In this document: positions 11,660 through 24,000 of the stretch, piece after piece
How the letters are laid out: each line of letters starts with the position of its first letter
How positions within the stretch are numbered: position 1 is the first letter of the stretch
NCBI GenBank assembly: GCA_030267565.1
Contig: BRXU01000033.1
Span: 1,047,001 to 1,111,000 of the forward strand
Direction: 5' to 3'
DNA: 64,000 bases
Source of the DNA: Pleodorina starrii
Lineage: Eukaryota; Chlorophyta; Chlorophyceae; Chlamydomonadales; Volvocaceae
Made by a program: the position numbers and the translations under genes
The notes under the pieces: model-generated
The model's input: the letters and a program-made list of their open reading frames with translations, nothing else
Database searches by the model: none
Told to the model about the DNA's origin: nothing

Positions 11660-12720
11660 TTCACTGAGTACGTGTCATGATGCTGGTTTGCGTTTGTTCC
11701 TTGTAGCTGCCCTCAGCTATGTAGTGAAGCCGGCCATCGGCTAACGAGGAAGCGACCCGCCGATCAACGGGGAAGGGGCAATTGACGAGGACCTTTACAC
11801 TGCAGCGAGAGCACAGCACAAAGCGCGGAGCGACAAAGCGTGGAGCGCCAAAACAAACACCAGCCCGGAGCGCACAAGCGAAAAACGCGCGGCCGACGCC
11901 ACCGGCGCGCGGGCAAACAGACGAGACGGCCAGCCAGCCGAACAGGCCGCCCGGGGGCGACGGGACGAGCCGCGGCAACCGAGGCAACCCCCAACCCAAC
12001 CAAAGCTCCGGGCGCAGACAACCGAAACACCGCCAACCAGGCCGAGAAACCCGTCCACGAGCAAGCACCAAAAGGCGCACGCCAGCAACCCCTATGATTC
12101 CCGCAACGAGAACCAGCACAGGACAAACGCGGTGGGGAAAAACGGGAACAGGGGCACCACAAGGCCAAAAAACCCCACCGCCGCCCCGGCCGGCACAACA
12201 CAACGACACTAGCGACACACAAGTCAGCCCGAAACCCAACACCCACCCGGCGGAGGGCTGGCCCCTTGCCGCCCACGGCCCCGTGAGCGGAGGGCTGGTC
12301 CCGGTCCGCGAGCACGGCCGTCTGTCCAACCGACATCCTCAAGCACCGCACACACACGAGCCCGGCGGCGAGCTCCACCAGCACGCGCCAGCCACCACGG
12401 GCGCGGGGCCGTCACCAGGGGCCCAAGTGCTGCCACGAAAGGACTCCAGCGGGCGGCCTGCACGGCACAAAGAGGGGCGGGAGCGCGAGCCAGAGAGGCT
12501 CGGGCGGGGCGGGAAACTAGGTGACTCACAGCGATGTGAGTGCTCTCGTGAAGTGAAGGCAGAATGCCTGAACGCAGCGAGAACCGAAGGTAAAGCTTCG
12601 GTCAGCTGTACGACGTCGTAACAAACCTAGCTCAGTCTCTACGATCACTTCGCTCCTTCGAGACTAAGCTACTGTTATCCGTAGTGGACTGTGAACTGTG
12701 TGCAAAAGTGGTCTTTGCTC
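11660..12720 (+). other. T-depleted segment, possible retroelement fragment
   Basis: Between about 11780 and 12530 the plus strand is strikingly poor in T and rich in A, C and G, unlike the G/T-rich DNA on both sides. This leaves a 279-codon plus frame (11782-12621) of basic, Pro/Gln/Arg/Thr-rich composition that needs no selection to stay open, because stop codons need T. Edges are sharp: ordinary sequence resumes at about 12540-12700. Strand-skewed, A-rich DNA of this kind is common in retroelement RNA-sense strands, and the predicted peptide resembles the low-complexity first reading frames of some elements. No reverse transcriptase, terminal repeat or poly(A) tail was seen, so the label is only a suggestion. 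Confidence 0.3.
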
Positions 12721-15625
12721 GAAATTGGTCTTTCTGACACAAGGGTTGCATTCTTCTATCTTCCGCGGGCGGGCGGGCGGGCGGGCGGGCGGGCGGGCGG
12801 GCGGGCCGTGTGCAACAGGAGGCCCAACGAGCTCTGGCAGCATAGGAAAGCGGCTGGCTGGCTAGCTGGCTGGCTGGCTGACCGTCCGGCGGGCTGGGTT
12901 GGGCTGGGTTGGGTTGGGTTGAAGGGAGGGGCAATCGTCGGCCTCGCGCCGGCCTCACGCCGGCCTCCCCACCCGGACCCCGATCCGAACCCGGACCCGG
13001 CCTGCGCCGACCCACACGCGCCCATCCGCCCACCCCAAAACCCGCATCAAAGGGAGTCCCGACGTAACGCCTACACCACCGGGGGCCCCCCGGGGACCTA
13101 ATCGTGCGGCAACTTGGCGCGTTAGCTTACCTAATCTGTGTGGTGTGTGGACGTACGACTACGGTACGTCCTGGTTGGCAGCCCGGTCGGCCGATCCACT
13201 GCGCAGCTCCGGTCTCCGTCCGAGACAGTGCGCGAGTGCTTCACACCCCCGCACCCTCGCTCGATGGATACCGTATATTTTGTGCTTGATGTATATTAGA
13301 TACAGCTTAATCGCCAGCTGGATTGACGACCCCCCTATTGGCGCTTGCGTGTGTGTGCGTGTGCGTGCGTGCTGTACCACGTATGTATGTGTGTATGTAT
13401 GTATGTATGTATGTGTGGAGGCAGGGGTGGAGGTGTGCAAACCCTAAGCCTCCCTTGTGCGGGGGCTGCAAGGGAGCGAATTCTAGAATTGGAGCGGAGG
13501 GACTGGAGGCCGGGCCTTTCCTTTTCATGCTTGGACTCTTATTGATCGAGGGCGGTGGTGGTGGTGGTGGTGGTGGTGGTGGTGGTGGTGGTGGTGGTGG
13601 TGGTGGTGGACTGGCGGTAGGGAGCCGGGTGGCGGTGGCGGTGGCGGCAGTTCCCACCCGGCTGATGTGTGTATGTTGGTCGACGTTGGGCTGCAGCCGC
13701 TCCCCGGCAGCGGTGCATCCGAGCGCTATTGAGTGTCGTACAACCGAGCTAGTCAGTCAGCCAGCCAGCCAGCACGTACGGACAACATTGGACGATGTGA
13801 GGCGAGCAGTGGCGCGGGGTCAGTCGGGAGGTTGAGGTCGGTGGGGCGGGGGGTTGGGGGCGGGTGTGGGCGGCCTGGTGTGTATGTGTGTGTATGTACG
13901 TGCGTGTCTGTGCTGTGCTGTGCGGTGGCCATGTCGCCAGGATTGATACAACGGGCTAAGCCAGGCGAGGCGAGGCGAGGCCGGGCACACACGCAAATTG
14001 CAGGCCGCCCGTTGCCAGCCCCCAGCCCCCGGCCGACAGACGGCGAGACGGGCAGCAGCAGCGGCAGCAGCAGCAGCAGCAGCAGGAGGAGGAGGAGGAG
14101 GACGGGAACGGAAACGGGACCAGGCGCTGTGCTTCATCTGCTGCCTGCGCACGATCGATGTGTGCATGTATGTGTCTATGTGTGTGTGCCTGTCTGCGTG
14201 TGTGTGTGTTTGTGTGTGTGTCGCATAGCGAATTGTGTCTCCATGTTGTGTTGCTGCTCTACGTAGGGGGAGTAAAACCATGGATCGGCTTGCATGGACG
14301 ACGGCTGCTGCTGCTGCTGCTGCTGCTGTAGAACTGACCGGCGACCATTGCGAAGTGATCCAGTCAGGGGGCGGGGAGTGGCACGGAGGCGACTCGGAAG
14401 CCCGGCGGCGAATGTTATCAGAGGGGTGCCGCCACGCTTTACGGAGTTACGGAGTTGTGCTCGCTGTGTGTACCGTATGCGTGTGTGTGTGTGTGTGGCC
14501 AGGTGCCCAATTTGGGGTGTCTGCCCTGCTGGCCGATGCGTAGCGCATCGGTTTATCTTCCAACGCTTCGTATCCATAATTGTATGTCACATCTTAAACA
14601 TTGCATGTCGACCAGTGAGGGCAGGGCAGGCGGGGTGTCTCGCTGGTGCTGTGTGTGCGCGCGCATGCGTCTGCTCCCTGGAGGGAAGGAGGGGAAGCCG
14701 CGCGCTTTACCTGGGAGGTGGGTTCTTTGGGTTTTAGGGTCTTCATTTTCGTACGTTCCGGTCGGCCCGCTGACCGCCCTGCAGGTGCCTCCCGAGAGGT
14801 CCGGGGGAGGGGTTGAGGGAGGGGGCAGCGGGGTCCGCCCTCCGCGCCCAACTGTTGTACCGTAGTTATTGCTGCTGCTGGTGATGGGGATGGTGCTGGG
14901 GAAGTGGGGATGGGGATGGTGTTGGGGATGGGGATGGTGTTGGGGATGGGAATGGGCCTTACCGTGCTTACTGGCATGACGTGGATAGGGAAGGCGGGGG
15001 AAGGGCTGCACCGGGATCTTCGTTGGGGCGGGGGGCTGTATTCGGGTGTGTGTGGTTGGGTGGGTGGGTGCATGAGTGGGTGGGTAGGGGATGGATACGT
15101 GGGTGGGCGAAGTGGACACGAGCGGGACAGCACTCCTCCCCCTTACTCACCCCTTCTCCCCACCCACCCACCCATTACCACCCATCACCACAACACTCCA
15201 CACTGCCTGCTGTCCCATTCATTTAATTGGCCCGCTGGGTGCTGGGTGCTGCTGCTGCTGCGGATGGGGCACAGGGCGGCGCTTCAGACCAGGGCAGCCG
15301 TTCTGGCTCCGGAGCAGACGTCCTGCTGTGCTGCACTTTGCTGCTGTGCCGTACGATCCGTGCCGTGTCATCTTGCGCGGGCCCGCGGTTGCCGTGCCGC
15401 CGTTACACGGGGGCCAGAGTGGGCTCACGCGCACAAACGGTGCAAGATGATACCCAGGGGGGTAACCGGGGGATGAAACCCGACATGACATGCGGTGCGA
15501 CCGACCGACCCGGGCGCCGCCCATGTAACGCTGACCTGTAACGTGTCGTCCACATTGATGGCTCCTTGCCGTACGAGATGTGCCAAGTTGGCAGGCCCCC
15601 TCGTGGGGCGGCACGAAGGGACGAG
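12721..15625. other. Microsatellite-rich DNA leading into the 19-bp array
   Basis: Holds a (GGGC)n tract at about 12767-12806, a (TGTA)n tract near 13380-13415, eighteen perfect GGT units at 13554-13607, GT runs near 14180-14220 and 14475-14500, CAG/CTG runs near 14055-14085 and 14303-14330, and GGGGATGGTGTT-type repeats at about 14880-14950. No gene was recognised. TGTAA occurs at about 15524 and 15536, just before the array. Confidence 0.6.
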
Positions 15626-16764
15626 CCTCGACACATGGACCCAGCCTCGACCCATGGGCCCGGCCTCGACCCATGGGCCCAGCCTCGACCCATAGGCCCA
15701 GCCTCGACCCATGGGCCCGGCCTCGACCCATGGGCCCAGCCTCGACCCATGGGCCCAGCCTCGACCCATGGGCCCAGCCTCGACCCATGGGCCCAGCCTC
15801 GACCCATGGGCCCAGCCTCGACCCATGGGCCCAGCCTCGACCCATGGGCCCAGCCTCAACCCATGGGCCCGGCCTCGACCCATGGGCCCAGCCTCAACCC
15901 ATCGGCCCAGCCTCGACCCATGGGCCCAGCCTCGACCCATGGGCCCAGCCTCGACCCATGGGCCCAGCCTCGACCCATGGGCCCAGCCTCAACCCATGGG
16001 CCCAGCCTCGACCCATGGGCCCAGCCTCGACCCATGGGCCCGGCCTCGACCCATGGGCCCAGCCTCGACCCATGGGCCCAGCCTCGACCCATGGGACCAG
16101 CCTCAACCCATGGGCCCAACCTCGACCCATGGGCCCAGCCTCGACCCATGGGCCCGGCCTCGACCCATGGGCCCAGCCTCGACCCCTGGGCCCGGCCTCG
16201 ACCCATGGGCCCAACCTCGACCCATGGGCCCGGCCTCGACCCATGGGCCCAGCCTCGACCCATGGGCCCAGCCTCGACCCATGGGCCCGGCCTCGACCCA
16301 TGGGCCCAGCCTCGACCCATGGGCCCAGCCTCGACCCATGGGCCCAGCCTCGACCCATGGGCCCAGCCTTGACCTATGGGCCCAGCCTCGACCCATGGGC
16401 CCAGCCTCGACCCATGGGCCCAGCCTCGACCCATGGGCCCAGCCTCGACCCCTGGGCCCAGCCTCGACCCCTGGGCCCAGCCTCGACCCATGGGACCAGC
16501 CTCAACCCATGGGCCCAACCTCGACCCATGGGCCCAGCCTCGACCCATGGGCCCAGCCTCGACCCATGGGCCCAGCCTCGACCCATGGGCCCAGCCCCGA
16601 CCCATGGGCCCAGCCCCGACCCATGGGCCCGGCCTCGACCCATGGGCCCGGCCTCGACCCATGGGCCCAGCCTCGACCCATGGGCCCAGCCTCGACCCAT
16701 GGGCCCAGCCTCGACCCATGGGCCCAGCCTCGACCCATGGGCCCAGCCTCGACCCATGGGCCCA

Positions 16765-19700
16765 GCACCGACCCATGGGCCCTGCCTCGACCCATGGGCC
16801 CTGCCTCGACCCCTGGGCCCAGCCTCGACCCATGGGCCCAGCCTCGATCCATGGGCCCAGCCCAGACTCATGGGACCGGCCTCGACCCATGGGCCCAGCC
16901 TCGACCCATGGGCCCGGCCTCGGCCCATGGGACCGGCCTTGACCCATGGGCCCAGCCTCGACCCATGGGCCCAGCCTCGACCCATGGGTCCGGCCTCGAC
17001 CCATGGGCCCAGCCTTGACCCATGGGCCCAGCCTCGACCCATGGGCCCGGCCTCGACCCATGGGACCAGCCTCGACCCATGGGACCAGCCTCGCCCCATG
17101 GGCCCGGCCTCGACCAATGGGCCCAGCCTCGACCCATGGGCCCAGCCTCGACCCATGGGCCCAGCCTCGACCCATGGGCCCAGCCTCGCCCTATGGGCCC
17201 GGCCTCGACCCCTGGGCCCAGCCTCGACCCCTGGGCCCAGCCTCGACCCCTGGGCCCAGCCTCGACCCATGGGCCCAGCCTCGGCCCATGGGCCCAGCCT
17301 CGACCCCTGGGCCCAGCCTCGACCCCTGGGCCCAGCCTCGACCCATGGGCCCAGCCTCGACTCATGGGCCCGGCCTCGACCCATGGGCCCAGCTTCGACC
17401 CCTGGGCCCAGCCTCGACCCCTGGGCCCAGCCTCGACCCCTGGGCCCAGCCTCGACCCATGGGCCCAGCCTCGGCCCATGGGCCCAGCCTCGACCCCTGG
17501 GCCCAGCCTCGACCCCTGGGCCCAGCCTCGACCCATGGGCCCAGCCTCGACTCATGGGCCCGGCCTCGACCCATGGGCCCAGCTTCGACCCATGGGCCCG
17601 GCCTCGCCCCATGGGCCCAGCCTCGACTCATGGGCCCGGCCTCGACCCATGGGCCCAGCTTCGACCCATGGGCCCGGCCTCGCCCCATGGGCCCAGCCTC
17701 GACCCATGGGCCCAGCCTCGACCCATGGGCCCAGTCTCGACCCATGGGCCCAACCTCGACCCATGGGCCCAGCCTCGACCCATGGGCCCAGCCTCGACCC
17801 ATGGGCCCAGCCCCGACCCATGGGCCCGGCCTCGACCCATGGGCCCGGCCTCGACCCATGGGCCCAGCCTCGACCCATGGGCCCAGCCTCGACCCATGGG
17901 CCCAGCCCCGACCCATGGGCCCAGCCTCGACCCATGGGCCCGGCCTCGACCCATGGGCCCAGCCTCGACCCATGGGCCCAGCCTCGACCCATGGGCCCAG
18001 CCTCGACCCCTGGGCCCAGCCTCGACCCCTGGGCCCGGCCTCGACCCATGGGCCCAGCCTCGACCCATGGGCCCGGCCTCGACCCATGGGCCCAGCCTCG
18101 ACCCATGGGCCCAGCCTCGACCCATGGGACCAGCCTCAACCCATGGGCCCAACCTCGACCCATGGGCCCAGCCTCGACCCATGGGCCCGGCCTCGACCCA
18201 TGGGCCCAGCCTAGACCCATGGGCCCGGCCTCGACCCATGGGCCCAACCTCGACCCATGGGCCCGGCCTCGACCCATGGGCCCAGCCTCGACCCATGGGC
18301 CCAGCCTCGACCCATGGGCCCGGCCTCGACCCATGGGCCCAGCCTCGACCCATGGGCCCAGCCTCGACCCATGGGCCCAGCCTCGACCCATGGGCCCAGC
18401 CTCGACCTATGGGCCCAGCCTTGACCCATGGGCCCAGCCTCGACCCATGGGCCCAGCCTCGACCCATGGGCCCAGCCTCGACCCCTGGGCCCAGCCTCGA
18501 CCCCTGGGCCCAGCCTCGACCCATGGGACCAGCCTCAACCCATGGGCCCAACCTCGACCCATGGGCCCAGCCTCGACCCATGGGCCCAGCCTCGACCCAT
18601 GGGCCCAGCCTCGACCCATGGGCCCAGCCCCGACCCATGGGCCCAGCCCCGACCCATGGGCCCGGCCTCGACCCATGGGCCCGGCCTCGACCCATGGGCC
18701 CAGCCTCGACCCATGGGCCCAGCCTCGACCCATGGGCCCAGCCTCGACCCATGGGCCCAGCCTCGACCCATGGGCCCAGCCTCGACCCATGGGCCCAGCA
18801 CCGACCCATGGGCCCTGCCTCGACCCATGGGCCCTGCCTCGACCCCTGGGCCCAGCCTCGACCCATGGGCCCAGCCTCGATCCATGGGCCCAGCCCAGAC
18901 TCATGGGACCGGCCTCGACCCATGGGCCCAGCCTCGACCCATGGGCCCGGCCTCGGCCCATGGGACCGGCCTTGACCCATGGGCCCAGCCTCGACCCATG
19001 GGCCCAGCCTCGACCCATGGGTCCGGCCTCGACCCATGGGCCCAGCCTCGACCCATGGGCCCAGCCTCGACCCATGGGCCCGGCCTCGACCCATGGGACC
19101 AGCCTCGACCCATGGGACCAGCCTCGCCCCATGGGCCCGGCCTCGACCAATGGGCCCAGCCTCGACCCATGGGCCCAGCCTCGACCCATGGGCCCAGCCT
19201 CGACCCATGGGCCCAGCCTCGCCCTATGGGCCCGGCCTCGACCCCTGGGCCCAGCCTCGACCCCTGGGCCCAGCCTCGACCCCTGGGCCCAGCCTCGACC
19301 CATGGGCCCAGCCTCGGCCCATGGGCCCAGCCTCGACCCCTGGGCCCAGCCTCGACCCCTGGGCCCAGCCTCGACCCATGGGCCCAGCCTCGACTCATGG
19401 GCCCGGCCTCGACCCATGGGCCCAGCTTCGACCCATGGGCCCGGCCTCGCCCCATGGGCCCGGCCTCGACCCATGGGCCCAGCCTCGACCCATGTGCCCG
19501 GCCTCGACCCATGGTCCCAGTCTCGACCCATGGTCCCAGCCTCGACCCATGGGCCCAGCCTCGACCCATGGGCCCAGCCTCGACCCATGGGCCCAGCCCC
19601 GACCCATGGGCCCGGCCTCGACCCATGGGCCCGGCCTCGACCCATGGGCCCAGCCTCGACCCATGGGCCCAGCCTCGACCCATGGGCCCAGCCCCGACCC

Positions 19701-21082
19701 ATGGGCCCGGCCTCGACCCATGGGCCCGGCCTCGACCCATGGGCCCAGCCTCGACCCATGGGCCCAGCCTCGACCCATGGGCCCAGCCTCGACCCCTGGG
19801 CCCAGCCTCGACCCCTGGGCCCAGCCTCGACCCATGGGCCCAGCCTCGACCCATGGGCCCGGCCTCGACCCATGGGCCCAGCTTCGACCCATGGGCCCGG
19901 CCTCGCCCCATGGGCCCGGCCTCGACCCATGGGCCCAGCCTCGACCCATGTGCCCGGCCTCGACCCATGGGCCCAGCCTCGACCCATGGGCCCAGCCTCG
20001 ACCCATGGGCCCAGCCTCGACCCATGGGCCCAGCCTCGACCCATGGGCCCGGCCTCGACCCATGGGCACGGCCTCGACACATATGCCCAGCCTCGACCCA
20101 TGGGCCCAGCCTCGACCCATGGGCCCGGCCTCGACCCATGGGCACGGCCTCGACACATATGCCCAGCCTCGACCCATGGGCCCAGCCTCGACCCATGGGC
20201 CCGGCCTCGACCCATGGGCCCAGCCTCGACCCATGGGCCCAGCCTCGACCCATGGGACCAGCCTCAACCCATGGGCCCAACCTCGACCCATGGGCCCAGC
20301 CTCGACCCATGGGCCCGGCCTCGACCCATGGGCCCAGCCTAGACCCATGGGCCCGGCCTCGACCCATGGGCCCAACCTCGACCCATGGGCCCGGCCTCGA
20401 CCCATGGGCCCAGCCTCGACCCATGGGCCCAGCCTCGACCCATGGGCCCGGCCTCGACCCATGGGCCCAGCCTCGACCCATGGGCCCAGCCTCGACCCAT
20501 GGGCCCAGCCTCGAGCCATGGGCCCAGCCTCGACCTATGGGCCCAGCCTTGACCCATGGGCCCAGCCTCGACCCATGGGCCCAGCCTCGACCCATGGGCC
20601 CAGCCTCGACCCCTGGGCCCAGCCTCGACCCCTGGGCCCAGCCTCGACCCATGGGACCAGCCTCAACCCATGGGCCCAACCTCGACCCATGGGCCCAGCC
20701 TCGACCCATGGGCCCAGCCTCGACCCATGGGCCCAGCCTCGACCCATGGGCCCAGCCCCGACCCATGGGCCCAGCCCCGACCCATGGGCCCGGCCTCGAC
20801 CCATGGGCCCGGCCTCGACCCATGGGCCCAGCCTCGACCCATGGGCCCAGCCTCGACCCATGGGCCCAGCCTCGACCCATGGGCCCAGCCTCGACCCATG
20901 GGCCCAGCACCGACCCATGGGCCCTGCCTCGACCCATGGGCCCTGCCTCGACCCCTGGGCCCAGCCTCGACCCATGGGCCCAGCCTCGATCCATGGGCCC
21001 AGCCCAGACTCATGGGCCCGGCCTCGACCCATGGGCCCAGCCTCGACCCATGGGCCCGGCCTCGGCCCATGGGACCGGCCTT
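16765..21082 (+). repeat. Higher-order repeat blocks of about 2.03-2.13 kb within the array
   Basis: A distinctive run of variant units (GCACCGACCC, two units with CCCTGCC, GATCCATGGG, CCCAGACTCATGGGACC, then CTCGGCCCATGGGACC and CCTTGACCC) occurs with its GCACCG motif at 16765, 18798 and 20907. Spacings are 2,033 (107 units) and 2,109 bp (111 units). A second marker, CCTAGACCC followed by a CCCAACC unit, occurs near 18208 and 20336, 2,128 bp (112 units) apart. Different spacings for neighbouring markers show that single units were gained or lost after the blocks duplicated. Confidence 0.9.
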
Positions 21083-24000
21083 GACCCATGGGCCCAGCCT
21101 CGACCCATGGGCCCAGCCTCGACCCATGGGTCCGGCCTCGACCCATGGGCCCAGCCTCGACCCATGGGCCCAGCCTCGACCCATGGGCCCGGCCTCGACC
21201 CATGGGACCAGCCTCGACCCATGGGACCAGCCTCGCCCCATGGGCCCGGCCTCGACCAATGGGCCCAGCCTCGACCCATGGGCCCAGCCTCGACCCATGG
21301 GCCCAGCCTCGACCCATGGGCCCAGCCTCGCCCTATGGGCCCAGCCTCGACCCATGGGCCCAGCCTCGACCCCTGGGCCCAGCCTCGACCCCTGGGCCCA
21401 GCCTCGGCCCATGGGCCCAGCCTCGACCCCTGGGCCCAGCCTCGACCCCTGGGCCCAGCCTCGACCCATGGGCCCAGCCTCGACTCATGGGCCCGGCCTC
21501 GACCCATGGGCCCAGCTTCGACCCATGGGCCCGGCCTCGCCCCATGGGCCCGGCCTCGACCCATGGGCCCAGCCTCGACCCATGTGCCCGGCCTCGACCC
21601 ATGGTCCCAGTCTCGACCCATGGGCCCAGCCTCGACCCATGGGCCCAGCCTCGACCCATGGGCCCAGCCTCGACCCATGGGCCCAGCCCCGACCCATGGG
21701 CCCGGCCTCGACCCATGGGCCCGGCCTCGACCCATGGGCCCAGCCTCGACCCATGGGCTCAGCCTCGACCCATGGGCCCAGCCCCGACCCATGGGCCCGG
21801 CCTCGACCCATGGGCCCGGCCTCGACCCATGGGCCCAGCCTCGACCCATGGGCCCAGCCTCGACCCATGGGCCCAGCCTCGACCCCTGGGCCCAGCCTCG
21901 ACCCCTGGGCCCAGCCTCGACCCATGGGCCCAGCCTCGACCCATGGGCCCGGCCTCGACCCATGGGCCCAGCTTCGACCCATGGGCCCGGCCTCGCCCCA
22001 TGGGCCCGGCCTCGACCCATGGGCCCAGCCTCGACCCATGTGCCCGGCCTCGACCCATGGGCCCAGCCTCGACCCATGGGCCCAGCCTCGACCCATGGGC
22101 CCAACCTCGACCCATGGGCCCAGCCTCGACCCATGGGCCCGGCCTCGACCCATGGGCACGGCCTCGACACATATGCCCAGCCTCGACCCATGGGCCCAGC
22201 CTCGACCCATGGGCCCAGCCTCGACCCATGGGCCCGGCCTCGACCCATAGGCCCGGCCTCGACCCATGGGCCCAGCCTCGACCCATGGGCCCAGCCTCGA
22301 CCCATGGGACCAGCCTCGACCCATGGGACCAGCCTCAACCCATGGGCCCAACCTCGACCCATGGGCCCAGCCTCGACCCCTGGGCCCAGCCTCGACCCCT
22401 GGGCCCAGCCTCGACCCATGGGCCCAGCCTCGACCCATGGGCCCGGCCTCGACCCATGGGCCCAGCCTCGACCCATGGGCCCAGCCTCGACCCATGGGCC
22501 CAGCTTCGACACATGGGTCCAGCCTCGACCCATGGGCCCAGCCTCGACCCATGGGCCCAGCCTCGACCCATGGGCCCAGCCTCGACCCATGGGCCCAGCC
22601 TCGACCCATGGGCCCGGCCTCGACCCATGGCCCCAGCCTCGACCCATGGGCCCAGCCTCGGCCCATGGGGCCAGCCTCAACCCATGGGCCCAGCCTCGAC
22701 CCATGGGCCCAGCCTCGACCCATGGGCCCAGCCTCGACCCATGGGCCCAGCCTCGACCCATGGGCCCAGCCTCGACCCATGGGCCCAGCCTCGACTCATG
22801 GGCCCGGCCTCGACCCATGGGCCCAGCTTCGACCCATGGGCCCGGCCTCGCCCCATGGGCCCGGCCTCGACCCATGGGCCCAGCCTCGACCCATGTGCCC
22901 GGCCTCGACCCATGGGCCCAGCCTCGACCCATGGGCCCGGCCTCGACCCATGGGCCCAGCTTCGACCCATGGGCCCGGCCTCGCCCCATGGGCCCGGCCT
23001 CGACCCATGGGCCCAGCCTCGACCCATGGGCCCAGCCTCGACCCATGGGACCAGCCTCGACCCATGGGACCAGCCTCAACCCATGGGCCCAGCCTCGACC
23101 CCTGGGCCCAGCCTCGACCCATGGGCCCAGCCTCGACCCATGGGCCCGGCCTCGACCCATGGGCCCAGCCTCGACCCATGGGCCAAGCCTCGACCTATGG
23201 GCCTAGCTTCGACACATGGGTCCAGCCTCGACCCATGGGCCCAGCCTCGACCCATGGGCCCAGCCTCGACCCATGGGTCCAGCCTCGACCCATGGGCCCA
23301 GCCTCGACCCCTGGGCCCAGCCTAGACCCCTGGGCCCAGCCTCGACCCATGGACCCAGCCTCGATCCATGGGCCCAGCCTAGACTCATGGGACCGGCCTC
23401 GACCCATGGGCCCAGCCTCGACCCATGGGCCCGGCCTCGACCCATGGGCCCAGCCTCGACCCATGGGCCCAGCCTCGACCCATGGGACCAGCCTCAACCC
23501 ATGGGCCCAACCTCGACCCATGGGCCCAGCCTCGACCCATGGGCCCAGCCTCGACCCATGGGCCCAGCCTCGACCCATGGGCCCAGCCTCGACCCATGGG
23601 CCCAGCCTCGACCCATGGGCCCAACCTCGACCCATGGGCCCAGCCTCGACCCATGGGCCCAACCTCGACCCATGGGCCCAGCCTCGACCCATGGGCCCAG
23701 CCTCGACCCCTGGGCCCAGCCTCGACCCCTGGGCCCAGCCTCGACCCATGGGCCCAGCCTCGACCCATGGGCCCAGCCTCGACCCATGGGCCCAGCCTCG
23801 ACCCATGGGCCCAGCCTCGACCCATGGGCCCGGCCTAGACTCATGGGACCGGCCTCGACACATAGGCCCAGCCTCGACCCATGGGCCCGGCCTCGACCCA
23901 TGGGCCCAGCCTCGACCCATGGGCCCAGCCTCGACCCATGGGACCAGCCTCAACCCATGGGCCCAACCTCGACCCATGGGCCCAGCCTCGACCCATGGGC

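Noticed and set aside
11661..12384. Minus-strand protein genes over the T-depleted island
   Set aside because: Open only because the complementary strand is A-poor; composition is Cys/Trp/Arg/Leu-rich noise with no domain.
12620..12690. tRNA-like head (TAGCTCAGT ... CTTCGAGACT)
   Set aside because: Resembles A and B boxes only loosely; stems do not pair into a tRNA and no acceptor stem is present.
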